From positions 2,914,001-2,978,000 of the forward strand of contig NZ_VCNH01000008.1 in assembly GCF_024355225.1 (NCBI RefSeq): a stretch of DNA of 64,000 bases. The letters run 5' to 3'. The notes beneath the pieces are model-generated. The model was not told the DNA's origin. It worked only from the letters and a program-made list of their open reading frames with translations, and ran no database searches. Shown one piece after another: positions 1-7,435 of the stretch (its first letter is position 1; the number at the start of each line of letters is the position of its first letter). Origin of the DNA: Roseovarius sp. M141 (lineage in GTDB: Bacteria > Pseudomonadota > Alphaproteobacteria > Rhodobacterales > Rhodobacteraceae). The position numbers were made by a program, and so were the translations under genes.

Positions 1-976
1 TCGCCTCGAATTGCGCGATGACCAGCGCCGCAAGATTGGCTGTCACCAGATTGACAACCAGCCAGGGCAGCCGCCGCCGGGAGGTCGCCGTAACCGAATC
101 CGACAGGGAGCTTTCCTCGTCCACACCGGCAAGGCGCAAGATGTCCTCCTCGTGCTCTTCGTCTAGAACCGCCATCGCATCATCGATGGTGATGACACCG
201 ACAAGGCGGTCGTTTTCATCCACCACCGGCGCCGAAATCAAATGATACTGGTTAAAGGCATAGGCCACATCGCCCTCGTCCTGTGCGACGGGGATAACGT
301 GGAACGTATCCTCGACCAGAGACCCCAGCATGACCTCGCGGCGCGACGACATCAGCTTGCCCAAGGTCACGTTGCCGACCGGATGCAGTTTCGGATCAAC
401 CAAGATGATGTGATAGAACTGCTCAGGCAGCTCCTGCTGGTTGCGCATGAAATCAATGGCTTCGCCGACGTTCCAATATTCTGGCGCCATCACGAATTCG
501 CGCTGCATCAAGCGACCGGCGGAATATTCGGGATAGGTCAGGGACTGGCGTACCGCGATCCGGTCGCTATCCTCCAAAACCTCGAGAATGGCGTTCTGTT
601 CGTGGTCTTCCAGATCCTCGATCAGATCGACCACATCGTCGCTGTCCAGCTCGCGTACCGCGTCGGCCAACACCTCGGGATTGAGGTAGCGCAGCACCTC
701 CTCACGGATCGAATCCTGAAGCTCGGTCAGGATTTCACCGTCAAATTCGTCGCCATAAAGCTCGATCAGGCGGCGCCGGTCAAAGGCGTCGATCTGCTCC
801 AGAAGGTCGGCGATGTCGGCGGCGTGCAGTGGCTCCAGCTCGGCGATCAGCGCGGCGCGGTCGTCATTGTCGACCGCGTGGATGACGCGCGCGACCGCCT
901 GGCGGTCCAGATCATAGGCATCCTCGCGCTCGTCCTCGGGGGCGGCAGCGTCCGGGGTCTGGTCCTGGTCGTTCAT
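1..976 (-). CDS. mgtE: Magnesium transporter MgtE (3' end beyond window)
   Basis: Translating the minus strand from the ATG at 976 gives an acidic N-terminus (MNDQDQTPDAAAPEDERED), then the MgtE N domain with its E-L-x-x-x-D-I-A-D-L-L repeats. A CBS pair follows (HPVGNVTLGKLMSS and HLISAPVVDENDRLVGVIT), and the first membrane segment starts near residue 300 (LPWLVVNLVTANLAALVIAQ). MgtE is an inner-membrane Mg2+ channel gated by Mg2+ binding to the N and CBS domains. A GGAGAG sits just upstream of the start. About 325 codons are visible; most of the transmembrane domain lies off the left edge. The opposite strand carries a long open frame that is only a shadow. Confidence 0.93.
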   Translation of the reverse strand, partial: MNDQDQTPDAAAPEDEREDAYDLDRQAVARVIHAVDNDDRAALIAELEPLHAADIADLLEQIDAFDRRRLIELYGDEFDGEILTELQDSIREEVLRYLNPEVLADAVRELDSDDVVDLIEDLEDHEQNAILEVLEDSDRIAVRQSLTYPEYSAGRLMQREFVMAPEYWNVGEAIDFMRNQQELPEQFYHIILVDPKLHPVGNVTLGKLMSSRREVMLGSLVEDTFHVIPVAQDEGDVAYAFNQYHLISAPVVDENDRLVGVITIDDAMAVLDEEHEEDILRLAGVDEESSLSDSVTATSRRRLPWLVVNLVTANLAALVIAQFEA

Positions 977-1153
977 CTGCTCTCCCGCGTTGCGCGTTTC
1001 CTTGGCCTGCGCAGCTTTACGCAATGGTTGGGTGAAAAACAACGTGCCGCGGGCTGTGGGCGCGTTGAAAATAGCGTGACCAACGCGCCCTCGCCCGCGC
1101 TGCGCCTTGCGCTAGGTTGCGCCCGAACGCCCACGGATGAGGAAAGCCGACAG

Positions 1154-1408
1154 ATGACCCACCAGAACCCGCCAACCGCCGCCCGCCACCTACGCGCCGC
1201 CGTCGCCGCGATCGAGGCCGAATTCGGCGCGGATTATGCCGCCAAACATCCCGAACTGGTCGCGGCGCTGGTGCAATCGGCCACCATTGAGGCGGCGGTT
1301 GCCACCGGCTATGGCGCCCATCAGGAAGCACTGGGTCAGGCACAGAACCTTACGTCGCAAATCTGCGAGACGTTACTGCGGCTCAAGCCGAAATTCTTTG
1401 GTGGATAG
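1154..1408 (+). CDS. Small conserved hypothetical protein (84 aa)
   Basis: An 84-residue protein starting MTHQNPPTAARHLRAAVAAI. The start is supported by GAGGAAAG seven bases upstream. It is alanine-rich and predicted helical, with no signal peptide or membrane segment and no motif I recognise. It lies divergently from mgtE with about 180 bases between them, and converges with the CAP-domain gene. A long in-frame extension upstream to 242 runs through the antisense of mgtE and is rejected as coding. Function unknown; the good ribosome site and compact fit suggest a real gene. Confidence 0.6.
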   Translation: MTHQNPPTAARHLRAAVAAIEAEFGADYAAKHPELVAALVQSATIEAAVATGYGAHQEALGQAQNLTSQICETLLRLKPKFFGG

Positions 1409-1430
1409 AAACCGCTGCCGCGCGCGGCGC

Positions 1431-1865
1431 CTAGCAACCGGGCCGACCCAGCACCATCACCCAGATATTGCCCTCGCGCATCAGCGCGAATTCGCGCGCG
1501 CCCTCGCTCAGGATATTGCGCCGATGACCGGTGGAGTTCATCCAGCCGGTCATGACCTCGTCCAGACTGCCCTGCCCCTGCGCGATATTCTCGGCGATGA
1601 AGCAAAACCCATAACCGGCCGCGCGTGCCCGGTCGCCGATGCCCGACCCGTCCGAGCCTGTATGACTGAAAAACCCGTTCTGCGCCATGTCCCGCGCATG
1701 CCCGCCTGCGGCGCGTGTCAATGCCGCGCTGACGCCCAGCGGCTCCGCCCCGGCATTCGCGCGCAAGGCGTTGGTCTGTCCCTGCGCGGCGGCGCCCATG
1801 TCCTGCGCAACCGCCGGTGCGGCACTCAGACAAAGGCCAAGACAAAGGGCGAGGATTGGGCGCAT
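1431..1865 (-). CDS. CAP-domain (SCP/PR-1-like) secreted protein
   Basis: A 144-residue protein with a clear signal peptide (MRPILALCLGLCLSAAPAVAQ). One CAP/SCP domain follows: N-terminal helix with RANAGAEPLGVSAALTRAA, the H-A-R-D-M motif, NGFFSHTGSDGS, AENIAQG and the GWMNSTGHRRNIL block. The two His residues of the family's metal-binding cavity are present (HARDM and GHRRNI). Bacterial CAP proteins are extracytoplasmic and mostly of unknown biochemical role. GGAGA lies seven bases before the ATG. The length is typical of a minimal bacterial CAP protein. Confidence 0.88.
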   Translation of the reverse strand: MRPILALCLGLCLSAAPAVAQDMGAAAQGQTNALRANAGAEPLGVSAALTRAAGGHARDMAQNGFFSHTGSDGSGIGDRARAAGYGFCFIAENIAQGQGSLDEVMTGWMNSTGHRRNILSEGAREFALMREGNIWVMVLGRPGC

Positions 1866-1952
1866 GATCGGGTCTCCGGCATAGGACGGTTTCGTACAGA
1901 TTAATGGGCCAAGCGGCGCCGGACCAGCTGATTTCAGTCGTGTCTTGGCAGA

Positions 1953-2786
1953 TCAGGGCACCTGCGACAGGATGGCAAGCGCGGCCCTATGCTGCACCTG
2001 TCCGGCGGCGGCAACCACGCGCCCCCCGGCGGCGGCGGGCCCGCCCTGCCAATTTGTGACAATGCCGCCTGCTGCCTCGACCACAGCGATGGGCCCGCAG
2101 ATGTCATAGGCTTTCAGCCCGGCCTCAATCACCAGATCGATCTGCCCCATGGAAAGGAGAGCATAGGCGTAGCAATCGCAACCATAGCGCACGATCCGGG
2201 CGTGATCCGCGACCTCGGCAAAGGCCGCGCCCTCGAGCGGCGTGCCGACGGCGGGAAAGGTCGTCATGATCGTGGTCTCGTCCAGCGGGCGGTCGCCGCG
2301 TGTTTTAAGCGTTCGCAGCCACATTGGCCCAGTCAAATTCGCGTGGCCAAAGCCCCCCACGAACCGCTCGCCAATATAGGGCTGGTCGATGATGCCATAG
2401 ACCGGCCCCTGCGTATCGCAGGCGGCAATCAACACGCCCCATGTCGGGGTGCCGGCGATAAACCCGCGCGTTCCGTCAATCGGGTCCAGCACCCAGGTCA
2501 GCCCGCTGGTGCCCGGCGTGGTCCCGAACTCTTCGCCGAGAATACCGTCATCCGGGCGGCGGCGGGCCAGAATATCGCGCATCGCGCGCTCTGCCGCGCG
2601 GTCGGCGGCGGTGACCGGATCGTACCGCGCTTCGCTGAGGGTGCCGGGGGCAGATTTATTTTCGGTCGCCAGGGTGCCCGTGCGGAAATAGGGCAGAATT
2701 GCCGCGCGCGCGGCATCGGCCAAAAGGTCCGCGACCGCGATGATGTCGCCCGCCTCGTCCGGGCTGATTCTGACTGGGAATGTCAT
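1953..2786 (-). CDS. hisN: Histidinol-phosphatase, inositol monophosphatase family
   Basis: This IMPase-fold phosphatase has the family's metal-binding motifs: ILGEEFG (metal-ligand Glu), WVLDPIDGTRGF (the DPxDGT motif) and KAYDICGPIAVVEAAGG (third metal Asp and C-terminal motif). Proteins of this group from alphaproteobacteria are HisN-type histidinol-phosphate phosphatases of histidine biosynthesis; inositol or related phosphatase activity is the alternative. I chose the ATG at 2786 (MTFPVRIS), with GAGAGGG upstream, rather than the TTG at 2807. It gives 277 aa, normal for the family. Monocistronic in appearance. Confidence 0.85.
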   Translation of the reverse strand: MTFPVRISPDEAGDIIAVADLLADAARAAILPYFRTGTLATENKSAPGTLSEARYDPVTAADRAAERAMRDILARRRPDDGILGEEFGTTPGTSGLTWVLDPIDGTRGFIAGTPTWGVLIAACDTQGPVYGIIDQPYIGERFVGGFGHANLTGPMWLRTLKTRGDRPLDETTIMTTFPAVGTPLEGAAFAEVADHARIVRYGCDCYAYALLSMGQIDLVIEAGLKAYDICGPIAVVEAAGGIVTNWQGGPAAAGGRVVAAAGQVQHRAALAILSQVP

Positions 2787-2895
2787 GGAAAGGGCCCTCT
2801 CGCGCAACAGTTATGCGCCCTGACTAGGCCCAGACGGCGCAAAACTCAAGCCTGCTGCGGCACGTGGTGCGTGCCACAGCATTTTGTGCGATGAA

Positions 2896-3279
2896 TCAGG
2901 CGACGTCGCTTAAAACGCGGGCCAGATCAAACAGGCGCCGCCGCTGGTTTTCGGGAATCGCGTAATAGGAGCGCACCAGGTCCAGTGCCTCCTTGTCGCC
3001 CAGAATATCGGCCGGGCTGCCTTTGACCGCCGGGATACCTGAGTCGGCGGTGCTCTGCGCGGCCTCCATCCCCTCAAAGAAAAACGCCACATCGACGCCC
3101 ATCGCGGCCGCGATATCCCACAGGCGCGACGCGCTGACGCGGTTTGCGCCTGTCTCGTATTTCTGGATTTGCTGGAATTTTATTCCGACGCTTTCAGCCA
3201 GTTGCTGCTGCGTCATTCCGGCCAGCCAACGCCGGTGTCTGATGCGTTTACCTACATGAATATCGACAAGATGAGGCAT
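2896..3279 (-). CDS. XRE-family HTH transcriptional regulator
   Basis: A 127-residue protein starting MPHLVDIHVGKRIRHRRWLA, with AAGGGA upstream of the ATG. Residues 10-65 form a Cro/C1-type helix-turn-helix (MTQQQLAESVGIKFQQIQKY, then ANRVSASRLWDIAAAMGV). A C-terminal tail (LDLVRSYYAIPENQRRRLFD) is shared by many short alphaproteobacterial XRE regulators. It probably binds DNA as a dimer; targets unknown. It is divergent from the quinone oxidoreductase gene, so that gene is one candidate target. Confidence 0.85.
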   Translation of the reverse strand: MPHLVDIHVGKRIRHRRWLAGMTQQQLAESVGIKFQQIQKYETGANRVSASRLWDIAAAMGVDVAFFFEGMEAAQSTADSGIPAVKGSPADILGDKEALDLVRSYYAIPENQRRRLFDLARVLSDVA

Positions 3280-3595
3280 GTTTTTTCCCTTGTTACGGCG
3301 GCTTGGCCCATGCGGTACAGGAAATACTCTCCTGCGTACCCCACACACTGGACGTCCGCCTAAAATACACTCGTTAACGTGGTGCAAATATTAACACCGG
3401 AGGGAAGTTTTTCAACAATTAATGCACCCGTCAGGCTGTTTATTCGAACAACATTCAATTTATGCGAGTGCGCGGGCCAGAATCCCCGACATTTATAGCC
3501 AAATTGACAGCGCCCGGCGCCTTGGGCAGGGTACGACAAGACGGCGACCTGCCGCTGTACAGCGCCGCATCCGGCAGAAAAGGCCCGAAAGAACC
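3280..3595. other. Divergent intergenic region
   Basis: About 316 bases between the XRE regulator and the quinone oxidoreductase gene. Both genes point outward, so promoters for both must lie here. AT-rich stretches occur near 3380-3470. I could not assign -35/-10 elements or an operator with confidence, and no small gene is supported. Confidence 0.4.
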
Positions 3596-4561
3596 ATGAA
3601 TATGCGCGCCCTACGCCTGACTTCGCACGACGTGCCCCCGGAGTTGAAGGATTGCCCCCTGCCCGAACCCGCCTGCGGACAGATCCGTCTGCGCATCCAT
3701 GCATGTGGGCTGAATTTTGCCGACCTGCTGATGATCAAGGGCAGCTATCAGGACACGCCTGCCCTGCCCTTTACCCTGGGGATGGAAGTGGCAGGCATCG
3801 TCGATGCGCATGGCGACGGCGTGGACACGCCGACCATAGGCACGCGCGTGGCGGTCTATGGCGGTCAGGGCGGTCTGGCCGAATACGGGTGTTTCGACGC
3901 AGACCGCGCGCTGACCCTGCCGGACAGCCTGACATTCGAGGCCGCGGCCGCGTTTCAGATCGCCTACGGCACCTCGCATCTGGCGCTGGCGCATCGCGCG
4001 CGTCTGGCGGCGGGTGAAACGCTGCTGGTGCTGGGCGCGGCGGGCGGTGTCGGCCTGACCGCGGTGGAGATCGGCAAGGCGATGGGCGCGCGCGTCATCG
4101 CCTGCGCGCGCGGCGCGGGCAAATTGGAGGCGGCGCGCGCCGCCGGGGCCGACCATCTGATCGATGCTGAAACCGATGATATCCGCACAATGACCAAAGA
4201 TTTGGGCGGCGCCGATGTGGTCTATGATCCGGTCGGCGGCGATCAGTTTACCGCCGCCTTCCGCGCGTGCCGGCCCGAGGCACGCATTCTGACCATCGGA
4301 TTTGCCAGCGGCGAGGTACCGCAAATCCCGGCCAACCATCTGCTGGTCAAAAACCTGACGGTCATGGGTCTCTACTGGGGCGGATATCTGACCTTCGCCC
4401 CTGACGTGCTGACCGGATCGTTGCGCACCCTGCTGGACTGGGCCGCCGAGGGGCAGATCGCCCCCCGCGCGCATCACACCTATCCGCTGGAGCGCACGAT
4501 GGAGGGGCTGGAGCTACTGCGCACCCGCCGCTCGACCGGCAAGGTCGTCGTCACGATATAG
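3596..4561 (+). CDS. NADPH:quinone oxidoreductase family protein (MDR superfamily)
   Basis: A 321-residue medium-chain dehydrogenase/reductase starting MNMRALRLTSHDVP. The N-terminal GroES-like domain contains HACGLNFADLLMIKGSYQ and FTLGMEVAGIV. The nucleotide-binding domain has GAAGGVGLTAVEIGKAMGAR. There is no cysteine-rich structural zinc lobe and no catalytic Cys-His zinc set, which places it with zinc-independent QOR/enoyl-reductase members. It would reduce quinones or enones using NADPH; the substrate cannot be read from sequence. The open frame extends to 3422, but the upstream part looks non-coding. Confidence 0.85.
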   Translation: MNMRALRLTSHDVPPELKDCPLPEPACGQIRLRIHACGLNFADLLMIKGSYQDTPALPFTLGMEVAGIVDAHGDGVDTPTIGTRVAVYGGQGGLAEYGCFDADRALTLPDSLTFEAAAAFQIAYGTSHLALAHRARLAAGETLLVLGAAGGVGLTAVEIGKAMGARVIACARGAGKLEAARAAGADHLIDAETDDIRTMTKDLGGADVVYDPVGGDQFTAAFRACRPEARILTIGFASGEVPQIPANHLLVKNLTVMGLYWGGYLTFAPDVLTGSLRTLLDWAAEGQIAPRAHHTYPLERTMEGLELLRTRRSTGKVVVTI

Positions 4562-4727
4562 CGCCGCGTCAAGACAGCGCCAAAGCCCCCGCTGACACAG
4601 CCGATGCCCCTCCCGGCAACGCGGTCGCAAAACCCTGACCGAAAAGCCTTGAATTACCCCCCCCGGCCCCCGATATTGTACTCAAAGTCCCGCAACGGGG
4701 CATGGCACCATCAACTCGGAGGCACAG

Positions 4728-5447
4728 ATGGCTGAATACAACACGATCCGGACGGCGGGCGGGACCCGCACCGCCCAGATTGATGAGGGCCTGCGCGCCC
4801 ACATGAACAAGGTCTACGGCACGATGTCCGTCGGCATGCTGCTGACATTCCTGACCGCATGGGCCGTCGGCAACAACGCCTACATGATGGAAACGTTGTT
4901 CACCGGGATCTTGCGCTGGGTAGTCATGTTCGCGCCGCTGATCATGGTCTTTGCCTTCGGGGCAGTCATCAACAAGCTGTCGGCCGCCGCCGCGCAGCTG
5001 TTCTTTTACGCCTTCGCCGCCGTCATGGGCGTGTCGATCAGCTATATTTTCGTGATCTACACCGATTTCTCGATCGCTCAGGTTTTCCTGACCACCTCGG
5101 TCGCCTTCGCTGGCCTGTCCCTCTGGGGCTACACCACCAAGAAGGACATCTCGGGGTGGGGCAGCTTCCTGATCATGGGCGTGATTGGCCTGATCGTGGC
5201 GTCGATCGTCAACATTTTCCTCGGCTCCCCGGCGATCATGTTCGCAATCTCGATCCTCGGCGTGTTGATCTTCGCTGGCCTGACAGCTTATGACACCCAG
5301 TCGATCAAGAACGAGTATCTGGCACACGCGCATCAAGGCGACAGCGAATGGATGGGCAAGTCGGCGATCATGGGCGCGCTGCGCCTCTACCTCGACTTCA
5401 TCAACATGTTCATGTTCCTGCTCAGCATTTTTGGAAACCGGGAGTAA
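4728..5447 (+). CDS. Bax inhibitor-1/YccA family membrane protein
   Basis: A 239-residue integral membrane protein. A short hydrophilic N-terminus is followed by about seven hydrophobic helices beginning at MSVGMLLTFLTAWAVGNNA. The C-terminal family signature ALRLYLDFINMFMFLLSIFG is present, and GLTAYDTQSIKNEY carries the conserved Asp. The family (PF01027) includes proton-sensitive Ca2+ leak channels such as BsYetJ; the role in proteobacteria is uncertain. CTCGGAGGCAC supplies the ribosome site. A strong hairpin terminator follows at 5476-5510. Confidence 0.92.
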   Translation: MAEYNTIRTAGGTRTAQIDEGLRAHMNKVYGTMSVGMLLTFLTAWAVGNNAYMMETLFTGILRWVVMFAPLIMVFAFGAVINKLSAAAAQLFFYAFAAVMGVSISYIFVIYTDFSIAQVFLTTSVAFAGLSLWGYTTKKDISGWGSFLIMGVIGLIVASIVNIFLGSPAIMFAISILGVLIFAGLTAYDTQSIKNEYLAHAHQGDSEWMGKSAIMGALRLYLDFINMFMFLLSIFGNRE

Positions 5448-5475
5448 ATTTTACCCTTACGCTATACGACACCCG

Positions 5476-5510
5476 AAAGCCTGCCATGCATCTGTCTTGG
5501 CAGGCTTTTT
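5476..5510 (+). terminator. Rho-independent terminator after Bax inhibitor-1 gene
   Basis: AAAGCCTGCCA pairs with TGGCAGGCTTT across an 11-base loop and is followed by TTTTT. It lies 29 bases after the stop codon at 5447. Confidence 0.9.
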
Positions 5511-5604
5511 CTATGTTTGCGTTATAGCTCTTGCAGCAAGATGGTCACGCGACCTTGAGTTGCGCCTGAGGTCCCGCCAACTCCAGTCTCCATTTGCAGA
5601 CCTC

Positions 5605-5640
5605 AAACTGAAACTGATCGTTAAACTGAAACTGATCGTT
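5605..5640. repeat. 18-bp perfect tandem duplication
   Basis: AAACTGAAACTGATCGTT occurs twice back to back (5605-5622 and 5623-5640), just downstream of the end of the small coiled-coil gene. Probably a slippage duplication; no function is evident. Confidence 0.9.
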
Positions 5641-5645
5641 CGCAG

Positions 5646-5885
5646 TCACGCCCGGGGTGCTCGAAGCTCAAGAAGGATCTCATCAGCTTTTCTGATCGCC
5701 TCGAGCTTCTCCTCGTCATCCTCGATTTGATCTGCTTGCAAAGCCAGCTCATCAACGCGTTTTCTGATGTCTGAAAGCATCTGGGTTTCGTCCGCTTGCG
5801 TCTTGGTACGGGAAACTTCGCTCATCCGTTCGTCTAAAACAGCTTCGAGTTCCTGGATCTTTTCTCTGAGTTCATTCGGTTTCAT
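5646..5885 (-). CDS. Small coiled-coil protein (79 aa)
   Basis: A 79-residue, highly charged protein starting MKPNELREKIQELEAVLDER. Heptad-like spacing of Leu/Ile/Ala runs through most of its length, so a long coiled coil is likely. There is no cysteine, signal peptide or membrane segment. GGAGGA lies seven bases before the ATG at 5885, which is preferred to the adjacent TTG. Family unknown. The gene stands at the left border of the accessory region, before the two-component remnants. Confidence 0.6.
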   Translation of the reverse strand: MKPNELREKIQELEAVLDERMSEVSRTKTQADETQMLSDIRKRVDELALQADQIEDDEEKLEAIRKADEILLELRAPRA

Positions 5886-6109
5886 CAAGCAATCCTCCGT
5901 GATGGATATAACGCATTAGATTCAACGCGCTCGCGCTTGGAATAGTTCCGTGCTGCGGTTCTGTGAACTCCGCACCGATCCCGGACACTTCAGGGAAATT
6001 CGATGGAAACCCGCAATCCCGGTGCGTTGCCGGATAGCGCGAAAGGCACATCGCGCCCATCGACCGGAGTCCGGTTTACAACTGGCGCCAGATCGAGTGC
6101 GCCGTGCTG

Positions 6110-6434
6110 CTATTCACCTGCCTCGGGGCGGGTCAGAATGTTGCCAGCCACCGCCGTGCCATCCACATTAGACAGGCCGATGGCGCGTCGACCCTGCGGA
6201 GTAAACACCGTGGCGCTGTGATCGATTCCGTCAGGGGGCGACACCCACTTCGCGATAGTTTGCGGCAAAATGGCTCCAGCGCGCCAGAATATCCTCGCGC
6301 CACGCGCCGGTAATGGTACGCTCGACATAGCTGTTTATCAGGAAACCGACCGTGCTCAGCATGACGAAGAAGACCACCGCCGATTGCAGGACCGCCGTAA
6401 ACGCGGCCCCTGAGAGAATGTTACCGCAATCCAT
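6110..6434 (-). pseudogene. Sensor histidine kinase fragment (heavy-metal type), frameshifted and truncated
   Basis: From the ATG at 6434 the minus strand reads an inner-membrane helix (FTAVLQSAVVFFVMLSTVGF) and ERTITGAWREDILARWSHFA, typical of the N-terminus of CusS/CopS-like kinases. That frame stops near 6231. The sensor domain continues in another frame (IDHSATVFTPQGRRAIG) to a stop at 6110. No dimerisation or ATPase domain follows. Its start overlaps the end of the adjacent response-regulator remnant, as in intact CopRS/CusRS operons. The kinase is non-functional. Confidence 0.75.
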
Positions 6435-6936
6435 GCCACGAATACCCGGCGTTTCGTGTCGTGTGGATCAGGGCGATGTCGAAGGGCTCGTCGATCTTGG
6501 CGCACCAGCAACTCATGTGCGTTTCGACCACGGTGGTGTTATGCTCGAAGTTGAAGTTCCAGACCAGCTCCAGCAGCATCATGCGCGTCACCAAACGGCG
6601 CGCATTGCGCGCCGAGGGTTCCAAGACGTGGAACGGTTTGACCAGATAATCGTCACCGCCCGCCGACAGCCCTTCGACGCGGTCTGCCACCTGACCGCGT
6701 GCCGTCAGGAACAGGACCGGCAGATCCTTGGCCGCAGCCCTCATCGCCTTGAGTACCGACAACCCATCCATGCCCGGCATCATCCGGTCCAGAATGGCCA
6801 TATCGCAGTCGTTGTAGAGACGCTAACTGAGCGCGTCCCGCCCGTCGCAGACATGAACGCTGTGACCGCTCTCGACACGCCCGCAGGGCAGATATTGCGC
6901 CATTTTCAGATCGCCTTCGACCAGCAGGATCTTCAT
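6421..6936 (-). pseudogene. OmpR-family response regulator remnant (CusR/CopR-like)
   Basis: The minus strand from the ATG at 6936 reads MKILLVEGDLKMAQYLPCGR. It reaches an in-frame stop after DGRDALS, then continues with MAILDRMMPGMDGLSVLKAM (phospho-acceptor Asp) and GGDDYLVKPFH (conserved Lys). The end of the receiver is joined directly to the tail of a winged-helix domain (VTRMMLLELVWNFNF and ALIHTTRNAGYSW), so most of the DNA-binding domain is deleted. An acidic-pocket Asp is also changed (VEGD for VEDD). Nonsense mutation plus internal deletion make this a clear pseudogene. Confidence 0.85.
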
Positions 6937-7102
6937 CGGCATCTCCGCATTTGCGAGAAGATTACGCAAGTGCCCCGTGTCCACCTAGACATTCCACCAG
7001 CCTTGCACAGAAGTAAGGTTGGGGGAAATCACATGGGCGATCCGGGATTATGATAATGGCCAGCGTGATCACACGTATCAACCGACATCGGAGATATCTG
7101 AA

Positions 7103-7435
7103 ATGAACATTGCGGATCACTCGCGTCAAAGCAGGATCCTTAAACCTGACTTGTCGAAACGCTTGAAGACGGTTGGAATCGTGTTTGTCCTCTTGGGCAT
7201 ACTCGCCATCCTCCTCCCCGCCTGGGCCACAGTTGCGGGTGAACTGATTGTCGCCTGGTTGCTGACATTTTGGGGCGCCGTCGGCCTATGGTTCGCTTGG
7301 GAAATGCGCCCGGCTACGGAATCGCGGTACGCCGCCATTGTATTCGGCATTACCTTGTTGCTGGGTCTGGTCTTCCTGCTGCTGCCGCGTTTCGGGATCG
7401 AATTGCCGGAGGAGAACGCGGATGGCCGTCGCTGA
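7103..7435 (+). CDS. HdeD-like DUF308 membrane protein
   Basis: A 110-residue protein starting MNIADHSRQSRILKPDLSKR, with three to four hydrophobic helices (VGIVFVLLGILAILLPAWAT, LIVAWLLTFWGAVGLWFAW and IVFGITLLLGLVFLLLP). The repeated short-helix pattern ending in LLP matches the HdeD/DUF308 family, linked to acid stress in E. coli. I chose the ATG at 7103; the reading frame extends upstream to 7019 without a convincing ribosome site. It overlaps the next gene by 14 bases, so the two are probably co-translated. Confidence 0.7.
   Translation: MNIADHSRQSRILKPDLSKRLKTVGIVFVLLGILAILLPAWATVAGELIVAWLLTFWGAVGLWFAWEMRPATESRYAAIVFGITLLLGLVFLLLPRFGIELPEENADGRR

Noticed and set aside
242..1408. Long plus-strand open frame of 388 codons
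   Set aside because: It is the antisense of mgtE; only its last 84 codons (from 1154) look coding.
4569..5336. 255-codon minus-strand open frame
   Set aside because: It is the shadow of the Bax inhibitor-1 gene.
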